From: Polaromonas sp. YR568
Lineage (GTDB): Bacteria; Pseudomonadota; Gammaproteobacteria; Burkholderiales; Burkholderiaceae
Assembly (NCBI GenBank): GCA_945871335.1
Contig: CAMBWM010000051.1
Span: forward strand, 1-11,872
Length of the DNA stretch: 11,872 nucleotides
Direction: 5' to 3'
Of this stretch, positions 1 through 7,336 are shown piece after piece (position 1 is the stretch's first letter; every line of letters begins with the position of its first letter). The translations under genes were made by a program, and so were the position numbers. Below the pieces are notes generated by a model. The model was given only the letters and a program-made list of their open reading frames with translations. It ran no database searches and was not told the origin of the DNA.

Positions 1-903
1 CGTCGCCATATTCCCCCCGCCTTGTTGCTCACTGCATTGGCTGCCGCTTTGATGGGTGCTGCGCGCCCGAGCGCCCAGGTGGTGCTCCCGGCAGACTACC
101 TCACGCTGGTGCTGGCCATGGATGTCTCGCGCAGCATGCTGGCGCAAGATGTAAAACCCAGCCGTATTGAGGCATCACAGGCTGCGGTGAAAGCTTTTTT
201 ACAAGAGCTCCCGCCGGATGTGCGTGTGGGTGTTGTTTCTTTTGCCGGCAATGCACAAGTGGTGCAACAAATCACCGATAACCAAGAAGATTTGATCGCG
301 TCTATCGATCGATTCCAACTGCAAAGAGGCACGGCCACCGGCAGCGGTTTGCTGGTGGCGCTCAATGCCTTGCTGCCGGACGCAGGCATTGATCTGGAGT
401 CGACTTTGTTTGGACGCGAATTCCGTGGTTATGGCAACTCTGGCGGGGGGCAGTCGCTGGATCTGCGCGCAGCCAAACCGCCCCCCATTGAACGCGCCCC
501 GGTTCCGGTGGGTTCTTACACCGGTGGCGCCATCGTGCTGCTGTCGGACGGACGTCGCACCATTGGACCTGATCCACTTGAAGCGGCCAAACTGGCTGCC
601 AGCCGAGGGGTACGCGTTTACACCGTGGCGTTTGGAACGGCTGAAGGTGTGATCCCGGGGATGGAAGGCTGGTCGTTTTACGCCCGTGTGGATGAAGAAG
701 CACTCAAGGCCGTGGCCAAAATCACCGGCGCCGAGTTTTTTCGTGCGTCCAATGCCACGGACTTGAAGAATGTGTATGAGCACCTTTCATCCAAGTTCAC
801 CCTTGAACGTCGCGACACCGAAGTGACGGCTCTTTTTGCGGGCCTGTCCCTGCTACTGGTGCTCAGTGCAATGGGTCTGTCGCTGCATTGGTACCGTCGC
901 TGA
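1..903 (+). CDS. VWA-domain membrane protein, BatA/BatB-like (5' end outside window)
   Basis: The reading frame is open to base 1, so the gene is cut by the left edge; about 300 codons are visible. A hydrophobic stretch (codons 7-20) precedes a von Willebrand A domain. The metal-ion-dependent adhesion site is visible: DVSRS at codons 41-45 (Asp41, Ser43, Ser45), a Thr in GTATG (codons 110-114) and Asp183 in LLSDG. A C-terminal membrane helix (about codons 275-294) ends in WYRR. This order, with the VWA domain between membrane helices, fits the Bat/aerotolerance-type VWA proteins, usually encoded near a MoxR ATPase and a DUF58 protein, which would lie to the left. Such proteins are thought to act with MoxR in envelope-associated assembly or stress functions, but the exact role is unknown. 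A Gly/Pro-rich insert of about 45 residues lies between the Thr and Asp183. A TTG at base 22 is the first in-frame start in the window but is probably internal. Family assignment is firm; function is not. Confidence 0.85.
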   Translation, partial: RRHIPPALLLTALAAALMGAARPSAQVVLPADYLTLVLAMDVSRSMLAQDVKPSRIEASQAAVKAFLQELPPDVRVGVVSFAGNAQVVQQITDNQEDLIASIDRFQLQRGTATGSGLLVALNALLPDAGIDLESTLFGREFRGYGNSGGGQSLDLRAAKPPPIERAPVPVGSYTGGAIVLLSDGRRTIGPDPLEAAKLAASRGVRVYTVAFGTAEGVIPGMEGWSFYARVDEEALKAVAKITGAEFFRASNATDLKNVYEHLSSKFTLERRDTEVTALFAGLSLLLVLSAMGLSLHWYRR

Positions 904-937
904 ACAATCGACGAACGCATTGCGCGGCTCATACCTC

Positions 938-1777
938 ATGAGTTTGTGGATAGACACCCATTGCCACTTGGATGCGGCGGAGTTCCAGGCCGATGCGCCG
1001 GCGGTACGTGCACGGGCCAAGCTGGCGGGCGTGGGGCGACTGGTGATACCGGGTGTGGCGGTGAGCAACTTTCAGGCGGTGCGCGAGCTGGCGCATCTGG
1101 GCGGTGATGCCTATGCGCTGGGCATTCACCCTTTGTATGTGGCGCAGTCAGGCGATGCCGATCTGGCCACACTGGCCGCTGAGCTGAAGCTGAGGCTGGA
1201 CGACCCGCGGCTGGTGGCGGTCGGCGAGATCGGACTGGATTTTTTTGTGCCTGAGTTACAGCTGAGTCCTTTGCGGGAAAAGCAGGAGTTGTTTTACCGT
1301 GCACAGCTTTTGCTAGCGCGTCAGCATGGGCTGCCGGTGATCTTGCATGTGCGGCGCTCAGCAGACCGGCTGCTCAAGCATTTGCGTGAGCTGGCGCCAC
1401 CCGGCGGCTGGCGCGGCATTGCCCATGCCTTCAACGGCAGTGCGCAGCAGGCTCAAGCCTTCATCGATCTGGGCTTGAAGCTCGGTTTTGGCGGCAGCTT
1501 GAGCTTTGAGGCGGCACGCCAGATCAGGCAACTGGCCAGCGATCTGCCATTGCAGGCTCTGGTGCTGGAAACCGATTCACCCGACATACCGCCGCAGTGG
1601 CTTTACCAAACCGCACAGGCCAGGGCTGCCGGTGCAGCGCAGGGGCGCAATGAGCCGGCTGAGTTGCCGCGCATTGGCCAAGTGCTGGCCGGTTTGCGCG
1701 GCATGCACATCGAGGCACTGGCGCAGGCCTGCACGGCCAATGCGCTGGCGGCATTGCCGCGTTTAAGCCAGCTGTGA
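938..1777 (+). CDS. TatD-family metal-dependent hydrolase (DNase)
   Basis: The 279-residue product is the usual length for the TatD family, amidohydrolase-fold enzymes that act as metal-dependent DNases, with roles proposed in DNA repair and turnover. Metal-binding positions are visible in order: THCHLD (His8, His10), VGEIGLD (Glu97), ILHVR (His137), IAHAFNGS (His163) and LETDSPD (Asp213). The frame stays open upstream to base 836, but that would add 34 residues unlike the family and overlap the VWA gene. The ATG at 938 puts the conserved WIDTHCH at the N-terminus, as expected. No strong Shine-Dalgarno sequence precedes it. The gene lies 34 bases after the VWA gene on the same strand and may be co-transcribed with it, although no functional link is obvious. 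It could be a paralogue of tatD such as ycfH or yjjV, so no symbol is given. Confidence 0.93.
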   Translation: MSLWIDTHCHLDAAEFQADAPAVRARAKLAGVGRLVIPGVAVSNFQAVRELAHLGGDAYALGIHPLYVAQSGDADLATLAAELKLRLDDPRLVAVGEIGLDFFVPELQLSPLREKQELFYRAQLLLARQHGLPVILHVRRSADRLLKHLRELAPPGGWRGIAHAFNGSAQQAQAFIDLGLKLGFGGSLSFEAARQIRQLASDLPLQALVLETDSPDIPPQWLYQTAQARAAGAAQGRNEPAELPRIGQVLAGLRGMHIEALAQACTANALAALPRLSQL

Positions 1778-1843
1778 GGGCAGTCACAATAGCGCAGCCT
1801 GGCTGGCACGGCGCCGGGCTTTGAACACACAGGAAAGGATCTG

Positions 1844-2614
1844 ATGGCTCGCAATGTAGATGCTTCTGGCGCAGCCAGCGATTTACCTGAGGTGAATTTT
1901 TCTGACTATGGGGACATTCGTTTTTTGCACTTGGGCACTGAATGGGTGCAGGGCTCGATGTTGATTGACGCGCCCTTTGATATTCAGCTTGAATATGTCC
2001 AGCGCATGATGGTCTGGCTCTTGTTTGTTGAACCCCAAGCGGTCGCTGGTTTGCACAGCATGCAACTGGGCTTGGGCTCTGCGGCACTGACCAAGTTTTG
2101 TTACAAAAAACTTCGTATGCGCACCACCGCCATTGAGATCAACCCGCAGGTGCTGGCCGCTTGCCGCCTGTGGTTCAAGTTGCCGGCCGACGACGCACGC
2201 TTGAACGTGGTGGTCTCAGATGCAGCGCGGGAGGTCAAAAAAGAAATTTACTTGGGCAGCGTGGACGCCCTTCAGGTGGACCTGTACGACCATGAGGCCG
2301 CAGCACCAGTGCTCGATAGTGCCGCCTTTTATGCCGACTGCCGCCGTATGCTGTCGGACGAAGGCATGATGACCGTCAACTTGTTTGGCCGCGATGCGAG
2401 CTTTGAAAGTTCGCTGGACAAAATAGCGGACGCCTTCGGGGCTGAAGCGGTGTGGGTTTTCAAACCCACCCGTGAAGGTAACGCTGTGGTGGCTGCGCAG
2501 CGCCATGACAGCCGACCAGGCCGTGATGTGTTGCAGCTGCGGGCCGAGGCGGTGGAGTCGCGCTGGGGTTTACCCGCATGCAAGTGGCTCAGATTGTTCA
2601 AACCCCTGGTTTGA
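1844..2614 (+). CDS. Spermidine synthase-like protein (aminopropyltransferase/methyltransferase fold)
   Basis: This 256-residue protein has the Rossmann-type core of the polyamine synthase family. Visible motifs are QLGLGSAAL (74-82) in place of the GGGDGG nucleotide loop, AIEINPQV (96-103) matching the acidic EID motif, VVSDAARE (123-130), and DLYD (146-149) at the position of the catalytic acidic DxxD. AFYADCRRML (161-170) is also typical of the family. The N-terminal beta-domain of true spermidine synthases is short, and the Asp of the glycine loop is replaced by Ser79. Polyamine synthesis is therefore uncertain; it may transfer another group from an AdoMet-type donor or be a related methyltransferase-fold protein. 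The ATG is supported by a good AGGAAAGG at 1831-1838. The gene lies 66 bases after the TatD gene and 75 bases before tctB, with no biosynthetic partner (speA, speB, speD) in the window. Fold is confident, substrate is not. Confidence 0.8.
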   Translation: MARNVDASGAASDLPEVNFSDYGDIRFLHLGTEWVQGSMLIDAPFDIQLEYVQRMMVWLLFVEPQAVAGLHSMQLGLGSAALTKFCYKKLRMRTTAIEINPQVLAACRLWFKLPADDARLNVVVSDAAREVKKEIYLGSVDALQVDLYDHEAAAPVLDSAAFYADCRRMLSDEGMMTVNLFGRDASFESSLDKIADAFGAEAVWVFKPTREGNAVVAAQRHDSRPGRDVLQLRAEAVESRWGLPACKWLRLFKPLV

Positions 2615-2676
2615 TAGGTGAAAGCCACATGCTCGCGGCACGCATTTCATGCACAATCCAAAAGTTATTTCAATAC

Positions 2677-2682
2677 AAGGAG
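2677..2682 (+). promoter_or_regulatory. Shine-Dalgarno that sets the tctB GTG start
   Basis: AAGGAG lies 7 bases before the GTG at 2690. The ATG at 2618 in the same frame has no comparable site and would add 24 polar residues unlike TctB, so the GTG is preferred. Confidence 0.8.
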
Positions 2683-2689
2683 ACTATCC

Positions 2690-3178
2690 GTGAATATCAA
2701 AAGTCAAAAAGACTTTGTTTCGGGGCTCATGTTCATGGGCATCGGCTTGGCTTTTGCGTTGGGCGCCACCAAGTATTCTTTGGGCACCGGCGCCCGCATG
2801 GGGCCAGGTTACTTTCCCCTCATGCTGGGAGTGATGATGGTCATACTGGGCGTTGTCATTACCTTCAACTCTCTGGTGATTGAGCGATCGGGTGGCGACA
2901 AGATCGGCAAGTGGGCTTACAGGCCGCTGTTCTTCATCATTGCGTCCAACCTGCTCTTTGGCGTTTGTCTGGGCGGTCTGCCGTCCATCAAGCTGCCGGC
3001 CATGGGCATGATTTTTGGCATCTATGTCCTGTCCTTTGTAGCCAGCATGGCTGCACCCGGCTGGAAGATCAAATCCACCTTCATCCTTGCCACCGGCTTG
3101 GCTGTCCTCAGTTACGTGGCTTTTGTGAAAATTCTCAATTTGCAGTTCCCGGTTTGGCCTGCTTTCATTACCGGCTAA
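2690..3178 (+). CDS. tctB: Tripartite tricarboxylate transporter, small membrane subunit TctB
   Basis: The 162-residue hydrophobic protein has about four to five membrane segments (roughly 11-27, 45-63, 79-97, 103-120, 129-147). The N-terminal signature MGPGYFP (37-43), followed by a Leu-Gly, is characteristic of TctB. In the TTT family TctB is the small inner-membrane subunit. Together with TctA and a periplasmic TctC/Bug binding protein it drives ion-coupled uptake of tricarboxylates or other carboxylates. It starts at GTG 2690, set by AAGGAG at 2677-2682. Its TAA stop at 3176-3178 is part of the ribosome binding site of tctA, only 13 bases before that gene, so the two are translated as a unit. 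The order B then A is standard, but the tctC gene that normally precedes tctB is absent: the upstream gene is the aminopropyltransferase-like one. The substrate cannot be read from the sequence. Confidence 0.92.
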   Translation: MNIKSQKDFVSGLMFMGIGLAFALGATKYSLGTGARMGPGYFPLMLGVMMVILGVVITFNSLVIERSGGDKIGKWAYRPLFFIIASNLLFGVCLGGLPSIKLPAMGMIFGIYVLSFVASMAAPGWKIKSTFILATGLAVLSYVAFVKILNLQFPVWPAFITG

Positions 3179-3191
3179 GGAGATAAAAAAC

Positions 3192-4706
3192 ATGGATATG
3201 TTGATTGCAAATCTTTCACTGGGTTTTGGTGTGGCGTTCACGCCCATCAACCTGCTTTACGCCTTCATCGGTTGCGTACTGGGCACGCTCATTGGTGTGT
3301 TGCCGGGCATCGGCCCGGTGGCCACCATTGCCATGCTGTTGCCGGCCACTTACGCTTTACCGCCCGTGTCGGCGCTCATCATGCTGGCCGGTATTTACTA
3401 CGGCGCCCAGTACGGTGGCTCGACCACTGCCATCTTGGTGAACCTGCCAGGCGAGTCGTCATCGGTGGTGACCTGTATTGACGGCTACCAGATGGCCAGA
3501 AAAGGTCGAGCGGGGCCCGCCTTGGCTGCAGCTGGTATGGGCTCGTTCTTTGCCGGTTGCGTGGGCACCTTGATTCTGGCGGCCTTTGCGCCCCCGCTGA
3601 CCGAACTGGCTTTCAAATTCGGCCCCGCCGAATACTTTGCCCTGATGACATTGGGCCTGATCGGCGCTGTGGTGCTGGCTTCGGGTTCGCTGCTCAAGGC
3701 GATTGGCATGATCGTGCTGGGTTTGTTGCTGGGTCTGATCGGCACTGACGTCAACTCCGGCGTGGCGCGTTTCAGCTTTGACATCCCTGAGCTCACCGAC
3801 GGCCTTGGCTTTGTGGTGATTGCCATGGGTGTGTTCGGCTACGGCGAGATCATCTCGAATCTGTCCAAGCCTGAAGACGACCGCGAAGTCTTCACGGCCA
3901 AGGTGACGGGTTTGTTCCCCACCAAGGACGACATCAAAAAGATGGCGCCAGCTGTGCTGCGCGGTACCGTGATTGGTAGTTCGCTGGGCATTTTGCCCGG
4001 TGGCGGCGCTTTGCTGTCGGCGTTTGCTGCTTATGCATTGGAAAAGAAACTCGGCACCAAGCCCGGTGAAATCCCATTTGGCCAAGGCAATATCCGCGGT
4101 GTTGCAGCACCCGAGTCGGCCAACAATGCGGGCTCGCAGACCTCCTTCATTCCCTTGCTGACGCTGGGCATTCCGCCCAACGCCGTGATGGCCTTGATGG
4201 TGGGCGCCATGACGATCCACAACATCCAGCCCGGCCCGCAGGTTATGACCAGCAACCCCGAGCTGTTCTGGGGTCTGATCGCCTCCATGTGGATCGGTAA
4301 TGCGATGCTGATCATCTTGAACCTGCCACTTATCGGTATCTGGATCAAGCTGTTGACCGTGCCTTACCGCTACCTGTTCCCGGCCATCGTGCTGTTCTGC
4401 TCTATCGGCGTGTTCTCTACCAACAACAACACCTGGGATGTGTGGATGGTCGGCATGTTTGGTGTGGTGGGCTACGTGTTCGTCAAGCTCGGCTGCGAGC
4501 CTGCACCTTTGCTTTTGGGCTATATTCTTGGCCCCATGATGGAAGAAAATCTGCGCCGCGCGCTGCTCTTGTCACGCGGTGACTGGAGTGTGTTCGTGAC
4601 GCGTCCGCTGTCTGCCAGTCTGCTGGCTGTCGGTGTTTTGTTGTTGGTGATCGTGCTTCTGCCGTCCATCAAGAGCAAGCGTGAAGAGGCGTTTGTCGAA
4701 GACTGA
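3192..4706 (+). CDS. tctA: Tripartite tricarboxylate transporter, large membrane subunit TctA
   Basis: The 504-residue polytopic protein is full length for TctA, the roughly 12-helix transport subunit of the TTT family. Hallmarks include GVLPGIGPVATIAMLLP (35-51), GIYYGAQYGGSTTAIL (67-82), NLPGE (84-88) and DGYQMARKGRAGPAL (97-111). The second half repeats the theme with LGILPGGGALLS (265-276) and APESANNAGSQTSFIPLL (306-323). The two LPGxG loops (37-41 and 268-272) mark the internal duplication of the family. The ATG at 3192 follows AAGGAG (3177-3182) with 9 bases spacing; the site overlaps the tctB stop, suggesting translational coupling. A strong intrinsic terminator at 4723-4753 ends the transcript. 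It needs a TctC/Bug-type periplasmic binding protein, which must be encoded elsewhere. The substrate (citrate, tricarballylate, aromatic acid or another carboxylate) cannot be told from the sequence. Confidence 0.95.
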   Translation: MDMLIANLSLGFGVAFTPINLLYAFIGCVLGTLIGVLPGIGPVATIAMLLPATYALPPVSALIMLAGIYYGAQYGGSTTAILVNLPGESSSVVTCIDGYQMARKGRAGPALAAAGMGSFFAGCVGTLILAAFAPPLTELAFKFGPAEYFALMTLGLIGAVVLASGSLLKAIGMIVLGLLLGLIGTDVNSGVARFSFDIPELTDGLGFVVIAMGVFGYGEIISNLSKPEDDREVFTAKVTGLFPTKDDIKKMAPAVLRGTVIGSSLGILPGGGALLSAFAAYALEKKLGTKPGEIPFGQGNIRGVAAPESANNAGSQTSFIPLLTLGIPPNAVMALMVGAMTIHNIQPGPQVMTSNPELFWGLIASMWIGNAMLIILNLPLIGIWIKLLTVPYRYLFPAIVLFCSIGVFSTNNNTWDVWMVGMFGVVGYVFVKLGCEPAPLLLGYILGPMMEENLRRALLLSRGDWSVFVTRPLSASLLAVGVLLLVIVLLPSIKSKREEAFVED

Positions 4707-4722
4707 CACGCCCCGCCTGAAC

Positions 4723-4753
4723 AAAAACGGCGCTCTCTAGCGCCGTTTTTTTT
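4723..4753 (+). terminator. Rho-independent terminator of tctBA
   Basis: A perfect 12-bp stem (4723-4734 with 4739-4750) has a CTCT loop and a run of eight T at 4746-4753. The upstream A-run makes the stem nearly symmetric, but no converging gene is present, so it serves tctA. It ends 20 bases before the next start codon. Confidence 0.92.
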
Positions 4754-4773
4754 ATCCATTGCACAATTGACGT

Positions 4774-6384
4774 ATGAACTTTAATTTCAACAACCCCTAC
4801 ACCTCCACCCGCTTGCCGGTTTTCGCCCGCAACGTCGTTTCCACCTCGCACCCGCTGGCAGCGCAAGCTGGCCTGCGCATGCTTCTCAAGGGCGGCAATG
4901 CGGTAGACGCCGCCATTGCCGCCGCCGCCGCCATGACCATCGTCGAGCCGGTGAGCAACGGCCTGGGCAGTGACTCCTTTTGTATTTTGTGGGACGGCAA
5001 GGAACTGCACGGTCTTAACGCCTCGGGCCGTGCGCCCGCGGCCTGGACGCCGGAGTACTTCAAGAAAAAATACGGCGCCGATACCCTGACCCCGCCCAAG
5101 CGCGGCATGGACTCGGTGACGGTGCCGGGGGCGGTCGCCAGCTGGGTCAGCATGAGCGAGCGCTTTGGCAAGCTGCCATTTGCTGACTTGCTGGAGCCGG
5201 CCATTGAGATCGCCGAGCGCGGTTATTTGATGGCCACCGTGGTGCAACAAAAATGGGCTGCTGCGACCGATGAGCTCAAAGGCTTGCCTGGCTTTGCGAA
5301 GTCTTTTTTGCCTTGGGGCCGTGCGCCGCAGGTCGGCGAGCTGTTTCAGTTCAAGGCTGCTGCCAAAGCTTTGCGCTTGATAGGGCAAACCAAAGGCCAA
5401 GCTTATTACGGCGGAGAGATTGCCCAGGCTTTAGAGAAATTCTCCAAGCAACACGGCGGCAGCCTCACGGCCAAAGATTTTGCAGCCTACCAGCCCGAGT
5501 GGGTCAAGCCGATCGGGCGTGATTACCGCGGCTACACCTTGCACGAGATTCCGCCCAACGGGCAGGGCATTGCGGCGCTGATTGCCTTGGGTATTTTGGA
5601 TAAATTTGATGTGGCCGGCTTGCAGGTTGATGGCGTTGATTCTCAGCACTTGCAGATCGAAGCCATGAAACTGGCTTTTGCCGACGTCTACAAATATGTC
5701 GCTGATCCCGCTTCCATGGAGGTGACGGCTGAGCAGATGCTGGACGATGCCTACCTGGCCAGCCGCGCCAAGCTGATCGACATGACAAAGGCGCAGGACT
5801 TTGGCGCGGGCAACCCGGTCAAGGGCGGCACCATTTACCTGACGACCGCTGACGAAGACGGCATGATGGTCAGCTTTATTCAGAGCAACTACATGGGCTT
5901 TGGCTCGGGTTGTGTTGAGCCTGAGTTTGGCATCAGCCTGCAAAACCGTGGCCACGGCTTTAGCTTGCAGCCCGGCATCAATCAGGTGGCGCCGGGTAAG
6001 CGGCCTTTTCACACCATCATTCCGGCCTTCCTCAGCAAAGACGGTCAGCCCGTCATGAGTTACGGTGTGATGGGTGCCAACATGCAGCCGCAAGGCCATA
6101 TGCAGACGCTGGTGCGCATGCTCGACTACAAGCAAAACCCGCAAGCCGCTTGCGATGCGCCGCGCTGGCGCTTTAATGCCGGGCTGGAGATCAATGTCGA
6201 GTCGGCGATGGACCCGGTCACCGTGCAGGCGCTTGCCCGGCGTGGCCACCGTGTGGATGTCATCAACGACTCTTACCAGGACTTTGGCGCCGGCCAGTTC
6301 ATCTGGCGCGCGGGCGACCCCAAGGTAGAAGGCTATGTAGCGGCCAGCGACCCGCGCCGTGACGGACAGGCGGTCGGTTTTTAA
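4774..6384 (+). CDS. Gamma-glutamyltransferase-family Ntn-hydrolase (YwrD/HpxW-like)
   Basis: The 536-residue protein is a Ggt-family proenzyme expected to cleave itself before a catalytic Thr. The N-terminal part holds the conserved ATSHPLA-like VSTSHPLAAQAG (22-33), GGNAVDAAIAA (40-50) and Arg86 in SGRAP, which corresponds to the substrate-binding Arg of E. coli Ggt. The probable nucleophile is Thr353 in KGGTIY, seven residues before the Asp of DEDG, exactly as for Thr391 of E. coli. KRPFHTIIP (409-417) and a GVMGANMQPQGH segment (from about 431) follow. There is no signal peptide, so it is probably cytoplasmic, unlike classical Ggt. The acidic residues of the NNQMDDFS loop that hold the glutamyl group are replaced (LQNRGHGFS), so glutathione may not be the substrate; an amidohydrolase such as oxamate hydrolase HpxW or a YwrD-like enzyme is possible. 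It stops at TAA 6382-6384, close to the permease gene downstream. No Shine-Dalgarno site is visible. Confidence 0.9.
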   Translation: MNFNFNNPYTSTRLPVFARNVVSTSHPLAAQAGLRMLLKGGNAVDAAIAAAAAMTIVEPVSNGLGSDSFCILWDGKELHGLNASGRAPAAWTPEYFKKKYGADTLTPPKRGMDSVTVPGAVASWVSMSERFGKLPFADLLEPAIEIAERGYLMATVVQQKWAAATDELKGLPGFAKSFLPWGRAPQVGELFQFKAAAKALRLIGQTKGQAYYGGEIAQALEKFSKQHGGSLTAKDFAAYQPEWVKPIGRDYRGYTLHEIPPNGQGIAALIALGILDKFDVAGLQVDGVDSQHLQIEAMKLAFADVYKYVADPASMEVTAEQMLDDAYLASRAKLIDMTKAQDFGAGNPVKGGTIYLTTADEDGMMVSFIQSNYMGFGSGCVEPEFGISLQNRGHGFSLQPGINQVAPGKRPFHTIIPAFLSKDGQPVMSYGVMGANMQPQGHMQTLVRMLDYKQNPQAACDAPRWRFNAGLEINVESAMDPVTVQALARRGHRVDVINDSYQDFGAGQFIWRAGDPKVEGYVAASDPRRDGQAVGF

Positions 6385-6426
6385 TGAAAAGACAAGTCTC
6401 TGGCCCTGTGCTTCAAGGCGGCGCTG

Positions 6427-7335
6427 GTGATTGAGAGCAAGCCGCCGCAACTGGTGGCCGGCATCACGTTGGCGGCGCTGGGGGCCTTTGCCTTCAGCGG
6501 CAAAGCCATCATTGTCAAACTGGCTTACCGTTACGACGTAGATCCGGTCACGCTGATCATGCTGCGCATGCTGTTTGCGTTGCCCGTTTTTGCGCTCATG
6601 GCCTGGTGGGCCAGCCGAGGCAAGCCGGCACTTTCGCTGCGCGACGCACTGGGTGTGCTGGGGCTTGGTTTTGTGGGCTACTACCTGTCGAGTTTTTTGG
6701 ACTTTGTCGGCTTGCAGTACATCAGCGCTTCGCTGGAGCGCTTGATTTTGTACCTGAACCCGACGCTGGTGCTTCTGCTCAGTTGGTTGATTTACCGCCG
6801 CCGTGCCAGTCGTTTACAGTCTCTGGGTATAGGCATCAGTTACGCTGGTGTGATGCTGGTTTTTGGTCATGAAATGACCGTGCAAGGCGCTGATGCGGCT
6901 TGGGGTGCGTTGCTGGTTTTTTTGAGTGCTGTCACTTACGCTCTTTACTTGGTGTACAGCGGCGAGCTGGTCAAACGGCTGGGCTCGCAGCGCCTGGTGG
7001 GCCTGACCGGCACGGTGGCTTGTTTGTGCTGTATCTTGCAGTTCGCGCTGTTGCGGCCCTTGTCGCTGGAGTCTGTGGCGCCGCCGGTGATGTGGCTGTC
7101 GCTTGCCAACGCGGTGGTTTGCACCGTGGCGCCGGTGCTGATGGTGATGATGGCCATTGAGCGCATCGGCCCCGGGCTGACGGCGCAGACCGGCATGATC
7201 GGCCCCATGTCCACCATCGCCATGGGCGTGCTGATTCTGGACGAGGCTTTCACAGTCTGGGTGGCTTTTGGCACAGCACTGGTGCTGGCCGGTATTTATG
7301 TTTTCACGCGTTCTGCGCAAACAAAAGGAAATTGA
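6427..7335 (+). CDS. EamA/DMT-family permease
   Basis: The 302-residue protein has about ten membrane helices arranged as two EamA repeats. The first repeat ends with ASLERLILYLNPTLVLLL and the second with AQTGMIGPMSTIAMGVLIL followed by DEAF, both typical of drug/metabolite transporters. Family members mostly export amino acids, nucleosides or other metabolites across the inner membrane; no substrate can be read here. The chosen start is GTG 6427, preceded by AAGG at 6415-6418; an in-frame TGA at 6385 prevents an extension further than 14 codons and no ATG lies in that gap. The ATG that overlaps the stop of the Ggt-like gene is in another frame and ends after 16 codons. The downstream SDR gene begins 1 base after this stop, so the three genes are probably one operon. 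The start is less certain than the gene. Confidence 0.9.
   Translation: MIESKPPQLVAGITLAALGAFAFSGKAIIVKLAYRYDVDPVTLIMLRMLFALPVFALMAWWASRGKPALSLRDALGVLGLGFVGYYLSSFLDFVGLQYISASLERLILYLNPTLVLLLSWLIYRRRASRLQSLGIGISYAGVMLVFGHEMTVQGADAAWGALLVFLSAVTYALYLVYSGELVKRLGSQRLVGLTGTVACLCCILQFALLRPLSLESVAPPVMWLSLANAVVCTVAPVLMVMMAIERIGPGLTAQTGMIGPMSTIAMGVLILDEAFTVWVAFGTALVLAGIYVFTRSAQTKGN
7324..7329 (+). promoter_or_regulatory. Shine-Dalgarno that sets the SDR start
   Basis: AAAGGA lies 7 bases before the ATG at 7337 and inside the last codons of the permease gene. It supports this start over an in-frame upstream codon at 7268, which would add 23 residues ahead of the nucleotide-binding fold. Confidence 0.75.
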
Positions 7336-7336
7336 C

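Noticed and set aside
199..783. Minus-strand open frame of 194 codons opposite the VWA gene
   Set aside because: It is covered entirely by the VWA coding frame with intact metal-site motifs and shows no domain of its own.
1797..1819. Possible hairpin after the TatD gene
   Set aside because: The 7-bp stem includes a G-T wobble, the loop is nine bases, and only three T follow, so it is not a credible terminator.
3459..4220. Minus-strand open frame of 253 codons opposite tctA
   Set aside because: The translation is His/Gln/Gly-rich without motifs; tctA motifs on the plus strand account for the region.
4759..4786. TTGCAC and TTTAAT as a promoter for the Ggt-like gene
   Set aside because: The spacing is only 15 bases and the -10 would lie inside the coding region, so it is not called as a feature.
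5431..6450. Minus-strand open frame of 339 codons opposite the Ggt-like gene
   Set aside because: It is a GC-rich antisense shadow with no recognisable motif, while the plus strand carries clear family motifs over the whole length.
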